This document shows, one piece after another, positions 6,305 through 14,209 of a stretch of 17,328 nt of DNA. The DNA lies in the NCBI GenBank assembly GCA_029932715.1, contig JAOZPO010000006.1:1-17328 (forward strand). The letters run 5' to 3'. Made by a program: the position numbers and the translations under genes. The DNA comes from Halobacteria archaeon (lineage in GTDB: Archaea; Halobacteriota; Syntropharchaeia; Alkanophagales; Methanospirareceae). The notes beneath the pieces were generated by a model that saw only the letters and a program-made list of their open reading frames with translations, made no database searches and was not told where the DNA came from. How positions within the stretch are numbered: the first letter of the stretch is position 1; each line of letters begins with the position of its first letter.

Positions 6305-7138
6305 ATGCACATTGGAATAATCACATGTGAGATATTGAGGGAGGAGATAAGGGCGGTAATAGAAGAAACAGGCATTGATAATGTATTCCTCGTGCTGCCC
6401 GAAAGCCTTAATCCCGTGATATGCGTATTAAATAAAGAGGTAACCGACCGGTTTTTGGGCAATCTGGCTAAGTGTGGTCTAAAGACGAGGGAAAAAACGT
6501 TTGAAAGGATAGTAAGGGAAATTCGAGAAGACAATATCACGGATTCTTTGATCATTAAAGTGACGGAGTTGAGGCTGCATGATTACCCTGATAAGTTACT
6601 GGCTGAGATAGAAGGAGGGCTAAAACAGTTGAGTTCTGTGGCGGATTTTGTCTTATTAGGCTACGGATTGTGCGGAAGCAGTGCTAAAGATATGGAGAAT
6701 GTAATCCAAAGCGCAAAGGTACCGGTAGGAATCCCACGTGACATTAAAGGGGAAATATTGAACAATTGTATAGAGATAGCACTTGGTAAGGAGAAGGTGC
6801 AGTCACTACTACGCGAGGAGATAGGTACTTTTTTCATGACTCCCGCAGGTGCTGCAATCATAAAAGAGCCTCAGGTGATACTGCAATCATCTATAAATAT
6901 CACTGCGGGTCACATGAACCAAAGTGCTATCGCAGATACGCGAAACATAATAAACGTATTGAAAAGCCATTATAACCGTGTAGTAAAGATATGCTATTCT
7001 GAAGCTGATGAGACGAACGTGGAATTTGCAAAAACAGTTAAAAAGTTTGCAAGAGAGTTCAATCTGGAAATAAAGCAGGTTAAGGGCTCGTCAAAGCGCA
7101 TGCTCGACGCTCTGGCGAGTGCCCGTAATCCACACTAA
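6305..7138 (+). CDS. DUF1638 family protein
   Basis: A 277-residue soluble protein. The N-terminus MHIGIITCEILREEI and the central motif LLGYGLCGSS (117-126) mark the DUF1638 family, which is frequent in methanogens and other anaerobes and often found near corrinoid methyltransferase genes; its biochemical role is not established. Cys8 and Cys123 are in the conserved positions. After the GYGLCG loop, family members usually carry a 'PR-x-HDC' segment; here it reads IPRDIKGEILNNC (143-155), so the His-Asp pair is absent and the Cys is displaced. This suggests a divergent subgroup. ATG 6305 gives the usual family N-terminus. No ribosome binding site is visible, and no TATA box lies at the leaderless distance, so it may be co-transcribed with rps4e-rpl5 (51-bp gap). 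No methyltransferase gene is nearby. Confidence 0.75.
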   Translation: MHIGIITCEILREEIRAVIEETGIDNVFLVLPESLNPVICVLNKEVTDRFLGNLAKCGLKTREKTFERIVREIREDNITDSLIIKVTELRLHDYPDKLLAEIEGGLKQLSSVADFVLLGYGLCGSSAKDMENVIQSAKVPVGIPRDIKGEILNNCIEIALGKEKVQSLLREEIGTFFMTPAGAAIIKEPQVILQSSINITAGHMNQSAIADTRNIINVLKSHYNRVVKICYSEADETNVEFAKTVKKFAREFNLEIKQVKGSSKRMLDALASARNPH

Positions 7139-7142
7139 AAGC

Positions 7143-7149
7143 TTTTAAA
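7143..7149 (+). promoter_or_regulatory. TATA box of the DUF3160 lipoprotein gene
   Basis: TTTTAAA (7143-7149) is centred about 27 nt before the ATG at 7173, and no Shine-Dalgarno sequence follows, so a leaderless mRNA is likely. The box forms part of the 10-bp palindrome AAAAGCTTTT (7137-7146), which overlaps the stop codon of the DUF1638 gene. Confidence 0.5.
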
Positions 7150-7172
7150 CTGCTAAATTCTAAACACTCATA

Positions 7173-9521
7173 ATGAGCACAAAACGATCAACGGTGATTG
7201 TGCTGCTGACTATTGTCGGCTTAATTTTTGTATGTGGCTGCATTCAGCAGCCTTCGCCAGAGGGAGGGGCGCAGGGAGGGCAGGGGCAAGAGCCAGCTAC
7301 GTTAGAAACGAAACCAATTAACCTCTCAGGAGTTCAATCCGGTAGTTTCGTCAAGTACTATTCCTTAGATTCTATAAACGTTACTTTACGGGTACCACAA
7401 TATCAATTACCGTTACAAACGGTGAAGATAAGTAATTTCGACAAATTCAATAGGGCAATCCGTTTGAGCGAAGATGCCAAGAGTGTTCTGGAAAAGAACG
7501 GTTTTGTGGTCATCAGTAACCCTTTTAAGCAAACGGAAGAAGATATTACGGAACCATATAAAACGCAGAAGGAGCGCGAGATACCTCTCTTTATCACTTC
7601 TGATTCGTTATTACATCTTTATCATATCCAATTTGATGAGACACTCAGGCAAATAGAGGAACGCGAATTTTACGGGCTAATATGGCAAATCAGTAAGGAG
7701 CTGCTGAACGAGTCCATAGCTGATTACAACAATTACAATGGCGACAGGAAAGAAGCATCAAGACGAAACGTTGCCTATTTCGCAGTTGGGCTGAGTCTGT
7801 TACAGCCGAAACCCGAGCAGGTATGCCAGAGCCAATATGAATGCACGAACTTTACAAAAGAGGATTTAGAAAGATATACGTTTGAGGTGCCTGATTTTGT
7901 TAAATCAGATGTGGAGCGTGAATTGGAGCTAATAGAGAAACATACAGGATTCTCGGAATCGCCTATATTCCGTTATAAAGAGGACTATTCACAATACGTG
8001 CCTCGAGGGCATTATACAAGAAGCGAGCAGTTAAAGAACTATTTTAAAGCGTTCATGTGGTACGGACGGATGAGCTTCTTGTTAAAGGGTGGCTGTCCGG
8101 ATTGTTTGGTCTCCGCAGAAGACGCGAAAGTACAGACGATGGGGGCATGCCTAATAACAGTGGAATTTGACGCGAGACCGCAATTAAGACAGGAATGGGA
8201 TAGAATATACACAGTAACGGCTTTCTATGTCGGGCTCTCAGACGATCTGGGTCCTTATGAATATATGGAGGCGATAAACACAGTATTTAACGGTAAATCC
8301 GTGCCGGATGAATTAACAGAAGCAAAGATAGAGAAATTAAAGGCGAAAATGGCGCAATACAGAACGCCGAAGATATACGGTGGAACCGGAGATTGTGTTA
8401 TATCACCGCCGTTTACGCCCGAACAGGCAGATCAATGCCTGGCAAATACGAAAGGATTCAGGTTAATGGGGCAGCGGTTCATTCCTGATTCGTACATGTT
8501 TTCACAGTTGGTAGGTCAATACACAGGCGTTTATTCCGGTGATCGAGAGCCGAGACCGTTTACATTCGTTATTTCCGGTGCTGGTCGCCCGATAAGGGGG
8601 TTTCCACGCGGGCTGGACGTCATGGCGCTTTTAGGTTCTGACAGAGCGCAGGAGTTATTGAACGATCTGGATGATTCGAATTACGAGAATTATAGCACAC
8701 AGTATAACAAATTAGAATCCGAATTCGAGTTGTTTAACGAAACTGAGTGGAACAAGAATCTGTACTGGAGCTGGTTGTTTGCGTTAAAGCCGCTATTGAA
8801 AGATTACGGTGCTGGTTACCCGACTTTTATGCAGACCAAAGCGTGGCAAGACAAGGAGATGACGACTGCTCTGGCTTCCTGGACTGAGTTAAGGCATGAT
8901 ACCATACTTTATGCTAAGCAGAGCTACACGATAAAAGAAACAGGTGTTCTTATGCCAAAGGCGGAGAAACCGGTTGTCGGGTATGTAGAACCAGTTCCTG
9001 AGTTTTACAACCGGCTGTTGGCATTAACGCAGATGACTACTGCGGGACTTGTTGATATGGATGTCCTCGATAGTTCCGCGGAATATAGATTAGAGCATTT
9101 AGAAGCGATTTTAGAGCGGTTAGTGGAATTATCGAAGAAGGAACTGGCGAATGAAGAATTAAGGGCAGAGGATTACGAGTTTATTAAGAATTTCGGTGAG
9201 GAATTGAACGCGGTAGTTAGCGAGGTAGATGAGAAAGCAAAGAAGACGACGATAATTGCTGACGTGCACACAGAAGGTAATACAGAGCAGGTGCTGGAGG
9301 AGGGAGTTGGCTACGTTGATCTGGTGGTTGTCGCGTATGAAGTTCCTGACGGCAGGATACTGATCGGTGCGGGACCTGTGATGAGCTATTACGAATTTAA
9401 ACAGCCAATGGCAGAGCGGTTGACAGATGATAAATGGCGAGAGATGTTGATGTCCAGGGCAACGGAGCGGCCGGAATGGTATTCGAGTTTCTGGGTGCCT
9501 CCCGTGGCTTTAGACTCTTAA
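7173..9521 (+). CDS. DUF3160 family lipoprotein, surface-anchored
   Basis: A 782-residue protein. Residues 1-23 form a lipoprotein signal: basic start (STKR), hydrophobic core, then VCGC with Cys23 as the likely lipidated residue. A low-complexity Gly/Gln/Pro linker follows (about 25-42). The body carries the DUF3160 hallmark near residue 140: PLFITSDSLLHLYHIQFDET, then a long helical region with LRQIEEREF. Other recognisable stretches are FRLMGQRFIPDSYMF, 'RGFPRGLDVMALLGS' and, near the C-terminus, 'TEQVLEEGVGYVDLVVV'. The C-terminal WYSSFWVPP is typical of the family. No catalytic motif is known to me for DUF3160; it is an exported protein of unknown function in bacteria and archaea. It has its own leaderless-type promoter and is followed by a 159-bp gap before cofG. 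The family call is fairly sure; function is unknown. Confidence 0.82.
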   Translation: MSTKRSTVIVLLTIVGLIFVCGCIQQPSPEGGAQGGQGQEPATLETKPINLSGVQSGSFVKYYSLDSINVTLRVPQYQLPLQTVKISNFDKFNRAIRLSEDAKSVLEKNGFVVISNPFKQTEEDITEPYKTQKEREIPLFITSDSLLHLYHIQFDETLRQIEEREFYGLIWQISKELLNESIADYNNYNGDRKEASRRNVAYFAVGLSLLQPKPEQVCQSQYECTNFTKEDLERYTFEVPDFVKSDVERELELIEKHTGFSESPIFRYKEDYSQYVPRGHYTRSEQLKNYFKAFMWYGRMSFLLKGGCPDCLVSAEDAKVQTMGACLITVEFDARPQLRQEWDRIYTVTAFYVGLSDDLGPYEYMEAINTVFNGKSVPDELTEAKIEKLKAKMAQYRTPKIYGGTGDCVISPPFTPEQADQCLANTKGFRLMGQRFIPDSYMFSQLVGQYTGVYSGDREPRPFTFVISGAGRPIRGFPRGLDVMALLGSDRAQELLNDLDDSNYENYSTQYNKLESEFELFNETEWNKNLYWSWLFALKPLLKDYGAGYPTFMQTKAWQDKEMTTALASWTELRHDTILYAKQSYTIKETGVLMPKAEKPVVGYVEPVPEFYNRLLALTQMTTAGLVDMDVLDSSAEYRLEHLEAILERLVELSKKELANEELRAEDYEFIKNFGEELNAVVSEVDEKAKKTTIIADVHTEGNTEQVLEEGVGYVDLVVVAYEVPDGRILIGAGPVMSYYEFKQPMAERLTDDKWREMLMSRATERPEWYSSFWVPPVALDS

Positions 9522-9624
9522 CTTCACTATAGTTTTGATATACTAATCTCGGGGTTTTAAATTTGCACAATAGGATTTATCTCGCATAGAAATAGAGCGT
9601 GAATGGTAACCGTTAGGCAACAAC

Positions 9625-9633
9625 TTTATTTAT
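9625..9633 (+). promoter_or_regulatory. TATA box of cofG
   Basis: TTTATTTAT is centred at about 9629, which predicts transcription start near 9655 and a leader of about 26 nt carrying the AGGAG ribosome binding site (9671-9675) before ATG 9681. A second box, TTTTAAAT, further upstream at about 9556-9563 is also possible. Confidence 0.45.
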
Positions 9634-9680
9634 TGTCTTCGCGCTCACAACATAGCATACGTAAATAAAAAGGAGTGCAA

Positions 9681-10661
9681 ATGAAAAAACGCTACGTAAC
9701 CTTCTCCAAAAATATATTCATACCAGTAACGAACGTATGCCGAAACGCCTGCGACTACTGTGTCTACCGGGCTCGCAGTACTGAAGACGCTTATACCGTA
9801 CGTATAGACCAGTTTTTAGAGCTATTGAATACGAAATTAGAAGCTACCGAAGCGCTGTTTACCGCGGGTGAGAAGCCCGAACTGGTCGATCCAAACGGGT
9901 TTCGTAATGCTACCGGCTGCTCCACGCTTGTTGAATACACGAAAGAGCTATGCCAACTCGCGCTAAAGCACGGGCTGCTGCCTCATTCTAATCTCGGCGT
10001 ATTGAGCATGGAAGAGCTGAAAGAGTTACGTGACGTGAACGCCTCAATGGGCCTGATGCTCGAGACCACGGCGGAACTCGAAGCGCATAAGAACTCGCCT
10101 GGCAAAGCGCCAAAAGAGAGATTGAAGATGATAGCAGCAGCGGGCAGGCTTAAGATCCCGTTCACTACCGGCTTGTTGATTGGTATAGGTGAGACGCAGG
10201 AGGACCGCATCCGGTCTTTAAAAGCGATTCAATCGTTACACGAGGACTATGGGCACATACAGGAAGTTATTATCCAACCGTTTACGCCCAAGCCGTTCAC
10301 AGTAATGGAAAAGAGAGAACCACCGAGATTTGATGAGTTCAAAGAAGTTGTTCGTATCGCAAGGGCGATATTGGCATCGGAAATCACAATTCAAGTGCCG
10401 CCTAATTTGACTTCGCCTGTTATGGAATTGATAGAACTTGGTGCATCGGACTTAGGCGGTATTTCAGAGCAGACTATTGACTATATAAATCCAGAATCGC
10501 CATGGCCTGGTGAGGAAGAACTGCGTAAGATAGTAGCTCCTTTCGTGTTGCGGGAGAGATTGCCGATATATCCTGGATTTATCAAGAAGGGATGGTACAG
10601 CGAAGAGGTAAGACATGTGATAGAGCGGTATGCGGGTGAGGACGGGTTGAGAAAACAGTAA
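9681..10661 (+). CDS. cofG: FO synthase subunit CofG (radical SAM)
   Basis: A 326-residue radical SAM enzyme that, with CofH, makes the deazaflavin FO (7,8-didemethyl-8-hydroxy-5-deazariboflavin), the chromophore of coenzyme F420. The [4Fe-4S] cluster motif is C20-x3-C24-x2-C27 within 'NVCRNACDYC'. Family markers follow in order: ALFTAGEKPE, LLPHSNLGVLS, LMLETT, SPGKAPKERL, IPFTTGLLIGIGETQEDR, YGHIQEVIIQPF and NLTSP, with a C-terminal 'YPGFI' region. Length is normal. An in-frame GTG lies 6 bp upstream, but ATG 9681 has AGGAG at the right spacing and is preferred. It appears to be a single-gene unit; cofH is not in the window. Its presence supports an F420-using archaeon. Confidence 0.96.
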   Translation: MKKRYVTFSKNIFIPVTNVCRNACDYCVYRARSTEDAYTVRIDQFLELLNTKLEATEALFTAGEKPELVDPNGFRNATGCSTLVEYTKELCQLALKHGLLPHSNLGVLSMEELKELRDVNASMGLMLETTAELEAHKNSPGKAPKERLKMIAAAGRLKIPFTTGLLIGIGETQEDRIRSLKAIQSLHEDYGHIQEVIIQPFTPKPFTVMEKREPPRFDEFKEVVRIARAILASEITIQVPPNLTSPVMELIELGASDLGGISEQTIDYINPESPWPGEEELRKIVAPFVLRERLPIYPGFIKKGWYSEEVRHVIERYAGEDGLRKQ

Positions 10662-10795
10662 ATTTATTAAATAAATAGTAAACGGTAAAGAATTTAGCGT
10701 TGTTTATTATATTAAAAAAGTATTTCCTCTGAAAAGGCGATATAGATAGCAATAAATACGAAACTCAGATACAAAGCGACAAAAGGATAGGACAA

Positions 10796-13700
10796 ATGGA
10801 AGAAAGAGTTAACTGGCGGGTAACATCCCTTTGTATTTATGAACGTGTATTCCATGGAAATAGCATTTTTTGCGAACCACTCATTGTGTATGAGTCCACA
10901 GAGGTATTCAGGAAGAGTACTGAGAATGAGATATACAATTTGACCGTGGTCGTGGACCCAGAGAATAGGGTAGAGGAGAGTGACGAAGCTAATAATGAGA
11001 AAAAGAAGAAAATGGGCCCTGATCTGACGTTTGTGTTCCAGGAAATAACGTTTTTGAACAAAAACGGAAACGCAGTAGCGTCTGATAAACTTATTGCGCG
11101 CGAAAACAATACAATAAAAGTTAATGTAAAAAATGCGGGCTGCGTAGCTGCTTCGGACTTCTTTGTTAAACTGTATGTGAACAAATCATATAATGCAACA
11201 TACGATGAACTGATTGCTGATTTTCCCAGGTCTAAAAAAATTACGCGTCTTGAACCAGGAGTAACGAGCGAAGTGGACTTCTCATGGGTGCCGGGAGATG
11301 GATTTTATCGCGTGAAAGTGGTGGTAGACGAAAATAACGAAGTGCCCGAAATAGATGATATAAATAATGCTTTTTCTGTCTCTGATGAAGTGAAAGCAGG
11401 AGAGCCGGGATACAAGGCTAAAGAGGAATCTTTGCAGATTTATAAACATGACACGCTCAATGGCGGAATCATATATGAACCTTATTGCAATTATGCATGT
11501 CCCGATCCTTGTACGGATAAGAGTTATGAATATCCCCATGTATATTTTGACATTAATTTATCACAAAATGCCGAAATAACGGTTGCTCGTCTCTATCTGT
11601 ATGTTTGGGGCGACAAAGCTGATTTAGAACACCCCGGGTTTCGTATTGGATGGCAACCGGAAGTAAGCATGAAGTTTAATAACAGGGAATTGAATGTTGA
11701 TTCTACTTATGAGGATACTACGGGTGCGACAGCGATGAATTATAGCTACATGACCTATTGTTATGATGTGACATCCGCATGTGACGGAAAGAACTGGAGT
11801 GCCGAAGCACACTTCACGAGAAAAGAGCCCATGAGGTTTGGTGTTAATGACATGGCGCTTCTTGTTGCATATCGAGATAGTAACTCCGTACTTACTTCTT
11901 ACTGGATTGGCGAGGGTAGTGATGTGCTAATGGCAAAGAACATGAAATTCCCTACCGGATTCGAGCTTGACGAATGCACGAGGAAATGTGTGTTTGAAGG
12001 TATGAATGATGCACAGAAGGCGAATGCTTCTATTTTGACTGTATTGGCGCCTTACACCTCTTATGATGCTACTAATCTACTCCCGGAAGCTAGAGAAGAA
12101 GGAGACTCACTCTGTTTTCAAGGCTCAGGACAGCAGAAGGTAGGAAAGTTGATAGGAAATACTACGGGCCATTGGGAATACAGAGTTCCAGGGGCAATAG
12201 CATTCACCGAGCACGAATGGGAATACGTGGATGTTAAGGATGGCACAAATATTGCAGAGGTACAGAGCCGGGGAAATTATCTCGTATTGAAACATGCAAT
12301 CCTGAAGGCGGAATACCCACCCGACCTCGTGGCACCATACATACCGAAGAGCGTGGTAGTAGGAAACCCTATAACTGTGGATATAGAAAACAAAGGTAAG
12401 AGTAAAGCGAAAGATTTCAACGTCAGCTTCTCTGTGAATGGAGAACTTAAAGGTAAGAAGCACGTTGAGGTGGTAGAAGGAGAGAGCAGCGTGCAGTTGA
12501 CTTTACCGTGGACACCACGTGCTGCGGGACAGCTTGTGAAGTTGAACATCTCCGTGGATTGCGACAATGAATTACGCGAATTGAACGAAAACAATAACAT
12601 TGTCTCTCAGTTCGTGGCTGTCGTCGCCAGTCATATAACACCAATCTTCGACATCGGTTCGTCTGATAAACCATACCCCAGCATTTCGGGCATTCATAAA
12701 GGAACCATCAGATTAAATCACACGATTACTGTCAATAAGATATACACATACGCATGTCCTGGTACCGGTGGTCATACAGAATACATTGAAATATCAAATG
12801 AATCAGGGATAGTAGCAACCGGACAGTGGGAAAGCTATACAAGAGACAGGCATAACATTAGCTTCTATCCTTCGTTCATAATGCTCATGAATCGCACTTA
12901 TAACTACACGATAAGAACCGGCTCTTATCCTCAGATTCATCACACAAGCGAATTAAAAGTGAAGGTGGGAATGGGGATGATAATTAACTGCACTTCGTTC
13001 GTGGATACGAATGGTCGTTCTTATAATAACTGGATACCGGCTATTCGATTAGAAGGTAATTTTGCAAATGACAATTTACCGGATTTGGAAGTTAACGAAA
13101 TAGAGGCGTACTACACTAATACCGACATAAGGTATTTAAACTTAAATAATGACGTCAAAGTAAAAATAACAAATAACGGGTCTGTAAACACTGGACCTTT
13201 TGAAATAAAACTCGTTGCGAACGCAGAAGATGTAGATATTAAGACAATCCCTGCACTTGAGCCAAATTCAAGTATCTATGTAGTGTTCAATTGGACGCCA
13301 CTATATAATGTGACCCGACCACCCATAAGTGCATACCTGGTATCCGAAAATTTCACCTTGAATGCGATAGTTGACCATGAAAACAGAATAATAGAATCCA
13401 ATGAGACCAATAACATGATGACGGTCAGCGTATCTGCATTATGGAATGGCCGTATGGGCGGGAATGGTGTTTTAGGTGAGCCATATATAACAACCCGGCA
13501 TCATGGTAAGTTACATGGTGGCACAATCCAGACATTCGGTGACAGCTATAAGTACTGGAAATACGCAGTTCAACCAGGAAAACCTTATACAGTAAATTAT
13601 AATGTTACACTGCCCCCGGATGCTAAAGTAGAATTGGCAAATATATATACATATTTCGAGTGGTTTGTTACGGAACAACCGAAAGCGAATGTGACGTTTG

Positions 13701-13804
13701 CTACTCCCGATGGCGAGAACAATCTTTCGATAGCAGACTGGTACTGGGACAAAGCTTATGCTTTCATTTTTGGACCCTTTTTATGGGGGGGTACTCAAGT
13801 ATGA
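10796..13804 (+). CDS. CARDB/DUF3344 multidomain surface protein, frameshifted 3' end
   Basis: A 1002-residue product whose frame stops early (see 13785-14101). Domain order, approximate residues: the tail of a CARDB repeat (45-70, 'VVVDPENRVEESDEANN'); a full CARDB repeat (74-200); a DUF3344-like domain (205-505, with 'ARLYLYVWGD', 'TYCYDVTSAC' and 'GDSLCFQGSG'); a CARDB repeat (506-605); a beta-rich domain beginning TPIFDIGSS and containing 'YNYTIRTGSYPQIHHT' (612-755), seen in methanogen surface proteins; a CARDB repeat (760-880); and the start of a second DUF3344-like domain (895 on). Many N-x-S/T sequons suggest an exported glycoprotein. Yet the N-terminus has no signal peptide and opens inside a CARDB repeat, so the gene may be 5'-truncated. 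A weak ribosome binding site (AAAGGATAG) precedes ATG 10796. Likely an extracellular adhesion or matrix protein; ligand unknown. Confidence 0.8.
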   Translation: MEERVNWRVTSLCIYERVFHGNSIFCEPLIVYESTEVFRKSTENEIYNLTVVVDPENRVEESDEANNEKKKKMGPDLTFVFQEITFLNKNGNAVASDKLIARENNTIKVNVKNAGCVAASDFFVKLYVNKSYNATYDELIADFPRSKKITRLEPGVTSEVDFSWVPGDGFYRVKVVVDENNEVPEIDDINNAFSVSDEVKAGEPGYKAKEESLQIYKHDTLNGGIIYEPYCNYACPDPCTDKSYEYPHVYFDINLSQNAEITVARLYLYVWGDKADLEHPGFRIGWQPEVSMKFNNRELNVDSTYEDTTGATAMNYSYMTYCYDVTSACDGKNWSAEAHFTRKEPMRFGVNDMALLVAYRDSNSVLTSYWIGEGSDVLMAKNMKFPTGFELDECTRKCVFEGMNDAQKANASILTVLAPYTSYDATNLLPEAREEGDSLCFQGSGQQKVGKLIGNTTGHWEYRVPGAIAFTEHEWEYVDVKDGTNIAEVQSRGNYLVLKHAILKAEYPPDLVAPYIPKSVVVGNPITVDIENKGKSKAKDFNVSFSVNGELKGKKHVEVVEGESSVQLTLPWTPRAAGQLVKLNISVDCDNELRELNENNNIVSQFVAVVASHITPIFDIGSSDKPYPSISGIHKGTIRLNHTITVNKIYTYACPGTGGHTEYIEISNESGIVATGQWESYTRDRHNISFYPSFIMLMNRTYNYTIRTGSYPQIHHTSELKVKVGMGMIINCTSFVDTNGRSYNNWIPAIRLEGNFANDNLPDLEVNEIEAYYTNTDIRYLNLNNDVKVKITNNGSVNTGPFEIKLVANAEDVDIKTIPALEPNSSIYVVFNWTPLYNVTRPPISAYLVSENFTLNAIVDHENRIIESNETNNMMTVSVSALWNGRMGGNGVLGEPYITTRHHGKLHGGTIQTFGDSYKYWKYAVQPGKPYTVNYNVTLPPDAKVELANIYTYFEWFVTEQPKANVTFATPDGENNLSIADWYWDKAYAFIFGPFLWGGTQV

Positions 13805-14101
13805 TGTCACTCCGTACATCAATGGGAACGGTACTTACAACTTATGTCTTAAGCATGATGGTGGTCATAAATACTATGTGGATGATGGTTCAATGGCCAC
13901 TTACTTGGGAAAGATTGTTTCACATCTATACACCCCTATCAAGAAGAGATTGCGCAATACAATGTTACAATGATACCGGCGGAATATCTTAATTCCAGCT
14001 ATAACCTTGTTGAAATGGAATTTCGAGGTAATTGCAGGAATATGCCGGCAAATTCAGTCCTGGTTGTGGAATACAAAAATAATGTTCGTTATGTTACATA
14101 G
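13785..14101 (+). pseudogene. Frameshifted 3' continuation of the CARDB/DUF3344 gene
   Basis: At the G7 run (13785-13791) the coherent protein leaves the main frame: one frame over, it continues 'VLKYDVTPYINGNGTYNLCL', then 'GGHKYYVDDG' and 'SHLYTP'. At the C4 run (13933-13936) it returns to the original frame with 'YQEEIAQYNVTMIPAEYLNS', then 'MEFRGNCRNMPANSVLVVEY', ending at TAG 14099-14101. Reading G6 and C5 in place of G7 and C4 would give one uninterrupted protein of 1101 residues (10796-14101) that completes the second DUF3344-like domain. The two shifts cancel, so this is either paired homopolymer errors in the sequence or a true double lesion. There are N-x-S/T sequons here too, consistent with one exported protein. 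Confidence 0.72.
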
Positions 14102-14209
14102 GATTTGCAAATGACTAAAAAAATTGTATTTCCATCTTCTGCCCCAGGATTTAGACGCTTTGGCAACACTTCTTCAGACAATCTTTGCCATATCAGCGGA
14201 GACATTTGC

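Noticed and set aside
13660..13992. Third frame, 110 codons, across the frameshifted end of the CARDB gene
   Set aside because: Met/Trp/Cys-rich and without family similarity; the other two frames together carry the coherent protein.
14105..14209. Short minus-strand frame in the convergent gap reading LSEEVLPKRLNPG
   Set aside because: It vaguely resembles transposase-like text, but is under 40 codons with no ribosome binding site, terminal repeats or further similarity; not enough to call a mobile element.
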